From Propionibacteriaceae bacterium (GTDB lineage Bacteria; Actinomycetota; Actinomycetes; Propionibacteriales; Propionibacteriaceae), in NCBI GenBank assembly GCA_009787035.1, contig WRGV01000009.1, positions 1 to 6,664 on the forward strand: 6,664 nt of DNA. The letters are read 5' to 3'. Positions within the stretch are counted from its first letter, which is position 1. Each line of letters begins with the position of its first letter. The notes under the pieces were generated by a model. That model had not been told where the DNA came from, ran no database searches, and saw only the letters and a program-made list of their open reading frames with translations. The translations under genes were made by a program, and so were the position numbers. Below, one piece after another: positions 5,726 to 6,664 of this stretch.

Positions 5726-6664
5726 TCAGGCGTCGCGCAGGCCGCGGGGGTTCATCGACTGCCAGCGCCAGGCGTCGGCGCACATGTCGGCGACGGTCTT
5801 GGTGGCCGTCCAGTCGAGCTCGCGGGCGGCCTTGCCGGCGTCGCAGTAGCACGTGGCGATGTCGCCGGGGCGCCGGGCGACCACGCGGTACGGCACGTCG
5901 CGTCCGGTGGCCTGCTCGAAGGCGTGCACGAGCTGCAGCACGGACGTGCCGGTGCCGGTGCCCAGGTTGTAGACGGACACGCCGCCGGGTGCGTGGTTCA
6001 GCGCCGCCACGTGCCCGGTGGCCAGGTCGACGACGTGCAGGTAGTCGCGCACGCCCGTGCCGTCCACGGTGTCGTAATCGTCGCCGAACACGTCGAGATG
6101 GTCGCGCACCCCGACGGCCACCTGCGTGATGTAGGGCATCAGGTTGAGCGGCACGCCGGCCGGATCCTCGCCGATGAGCCCCGAAGCGTGTGCGCCGACC
6201 GGGTTGAAGTACCGCAGCAGGCACACCGACAGCCCCGGGTCGGCCACGGCCGCGTCGCGCAGGATCTGCTCGTTCATGAACTTCGTCCACCCGTACGGAT
6301 TGGTCAGGCCCACCCCGGTGCGGCTGGTCTCGCGCAGCGGCAGTTCGGACGGGTCGCCGTACACCGTCGCCGACGAGCTGAACACGATGCGGCCCACGTC
6401 GTGCGCGCGCATGACGCGCAGCAGGTTGAGCGTCGCGTTCAGGTTGACGTCGTAGTAGCGCAGCGGCTGCGCGACCGATTCGCCGACCGCCTTGAGCCCG
6501 GCGAAGTGGATCACGGCGTCGGGGCGCACGTCGGCGAACACGGCGCCCAGCTCCGGGTCGCGCACGTCCATCCGGACGAACCGGATGTGCGCGCCCGTGA
6601 TCCGCTCGACTCGGCGCACGGCCTCTTCGCTGGAGTTGGACAGGTCGTCCACGATCACCGGCTC
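5726..6664 (-). CDS. galE: UDP-glucose 4-epimerase (N-terminus cut by window end)
   Basis: The last 312 codons of galE are visible; the frame stays open to the window edge (EPVIVDDLSNS is the first visible stretch) and ends at TGA 5728-5726. The enzyme is a cytoplasmic NAD-dependent short-chain dehydrogenase/reductase that interconverts UDP-glucose and UDP-galactose in the Leloir pathway and supplies UDP-galactose for surface glycans. Visible family signatures are HFAGLKAVGES, the SSSATVYG segment with catalytic Ser, the YGWTK catalytic Tyr (6295-6293) and Lys (6283-6281), RYFNPVGAH, GEDP, NLMPYI, DGTGVRDYLHV, YNLGTGTGTSV, RRPGDIA and WQSMNP. E. coli GalE has 338 residues, so about 26-30 residues, including the glycine-rich NAD motif, lie outside the window. 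The GTG at 6658-6656 is internal, not the start. Nothing marks a specialised epimerase rather than GalE. It precedes the thrE-like gene by 10 bases. Confidence 0.95.
   Translation of the reverse strand, partial: EPVIVDDLSNSSEEAVRRVERITGAHIRFVRMDVRDPELGAVFADVRPDAVIHFAGLKAVGESVAQPLRYYDVNLNATLNLLRVMRAHDVGRIVFSSSATVYGDPSELPLRETSRTGVGLTNPYGWTKFMNEQILRDAAVADPGLSVCLLRYFNPVGAHASGLIGEDPAGVPLNLMPYITQVAVGVRDHLDVFGDDYDTVDGTGVRDYLHVVDLATGHVAALNHAPGGVSVYNLGTGTGTSVLQLVHAFEQATGRDVPYRVVARRPGDIATCYCDAGKAARELDWTATKTVADMCADAWRWQSMNPRGLRDA

Noticed and set aside
1..6664. CRISPR arrays, tRNA or rRNA genes, insertion sequences, phage genes
   Set aside because: No repeat-spacer pattern, no cloverleaf-like sequence, no transposase or terminal repeats were seen; base composition is even across the window.

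Overview
The window is strongly GC-rich, and codon third positions are almost all G or C. It uses GTG starts with good Shine-Dalgarno sites and carries an actinobacterial-type two-domain ThrE exporter. Together these suggest a high-GC actinobacterium. A pyruvate:ferredoxin oxidoreductase (PFOR)-type enzyme points to an anaerobic or facultative lifestyle; Propionibacteriaceae or a relative is a guess, not something the sequence proves. There are four genes in two convergent pairs. The first and last are cut by the window edges.

Plus strand, 1-4028: a redox pair. The first gene (1-1185, 5' end missing) is the C-terminal part of a PFOR-like 2-oxoacid oxidoreductase. Its thiamine-pyrophosphate domain is followed by about 115 residues not expected in classical NifJ, a helical stretch, an Ala/Pro linker and a single-cluster [4Fe-4S] ferredoxin-like domain. 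It overlaps by four bases (GTGA) the second gene (1182-4028, 948 residues). That gene fuses an unrecognised N-terminal region, an NfnB/GltD-like FAD, Fe-S and NAD(P) module, and an NfnA/PyrK-like flavin, [2Fe-2S] and NAD(P) module. The simplest reading is a dedicated complex that passes electrons from 2-oxoacid oxidation, through the tethered ferredoxin, to the Nfn-like flavoprotein and on to NAD(P)H. This pair is the most interesting part of the window.

Intergenic, 4029-4293: 265 bases between convergent genes. No convincing gene is present. It holds a strong 10-bp inverted repeat, probably a terminator acting in both directions without a U-tract, and two shorter perfect hairpins.

Minus strand, 6664-4294: galE (UDP-glucose 4-epimerase, N-terminus cut off at the window end) is followed after 10 bases by a thrE-type threonine/serine exporter gene with a strong Shine-Dalgarno site. 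The two are probably co-transcribed. They look like ordinary housekeeping genes unrelated in function to the redox pair.
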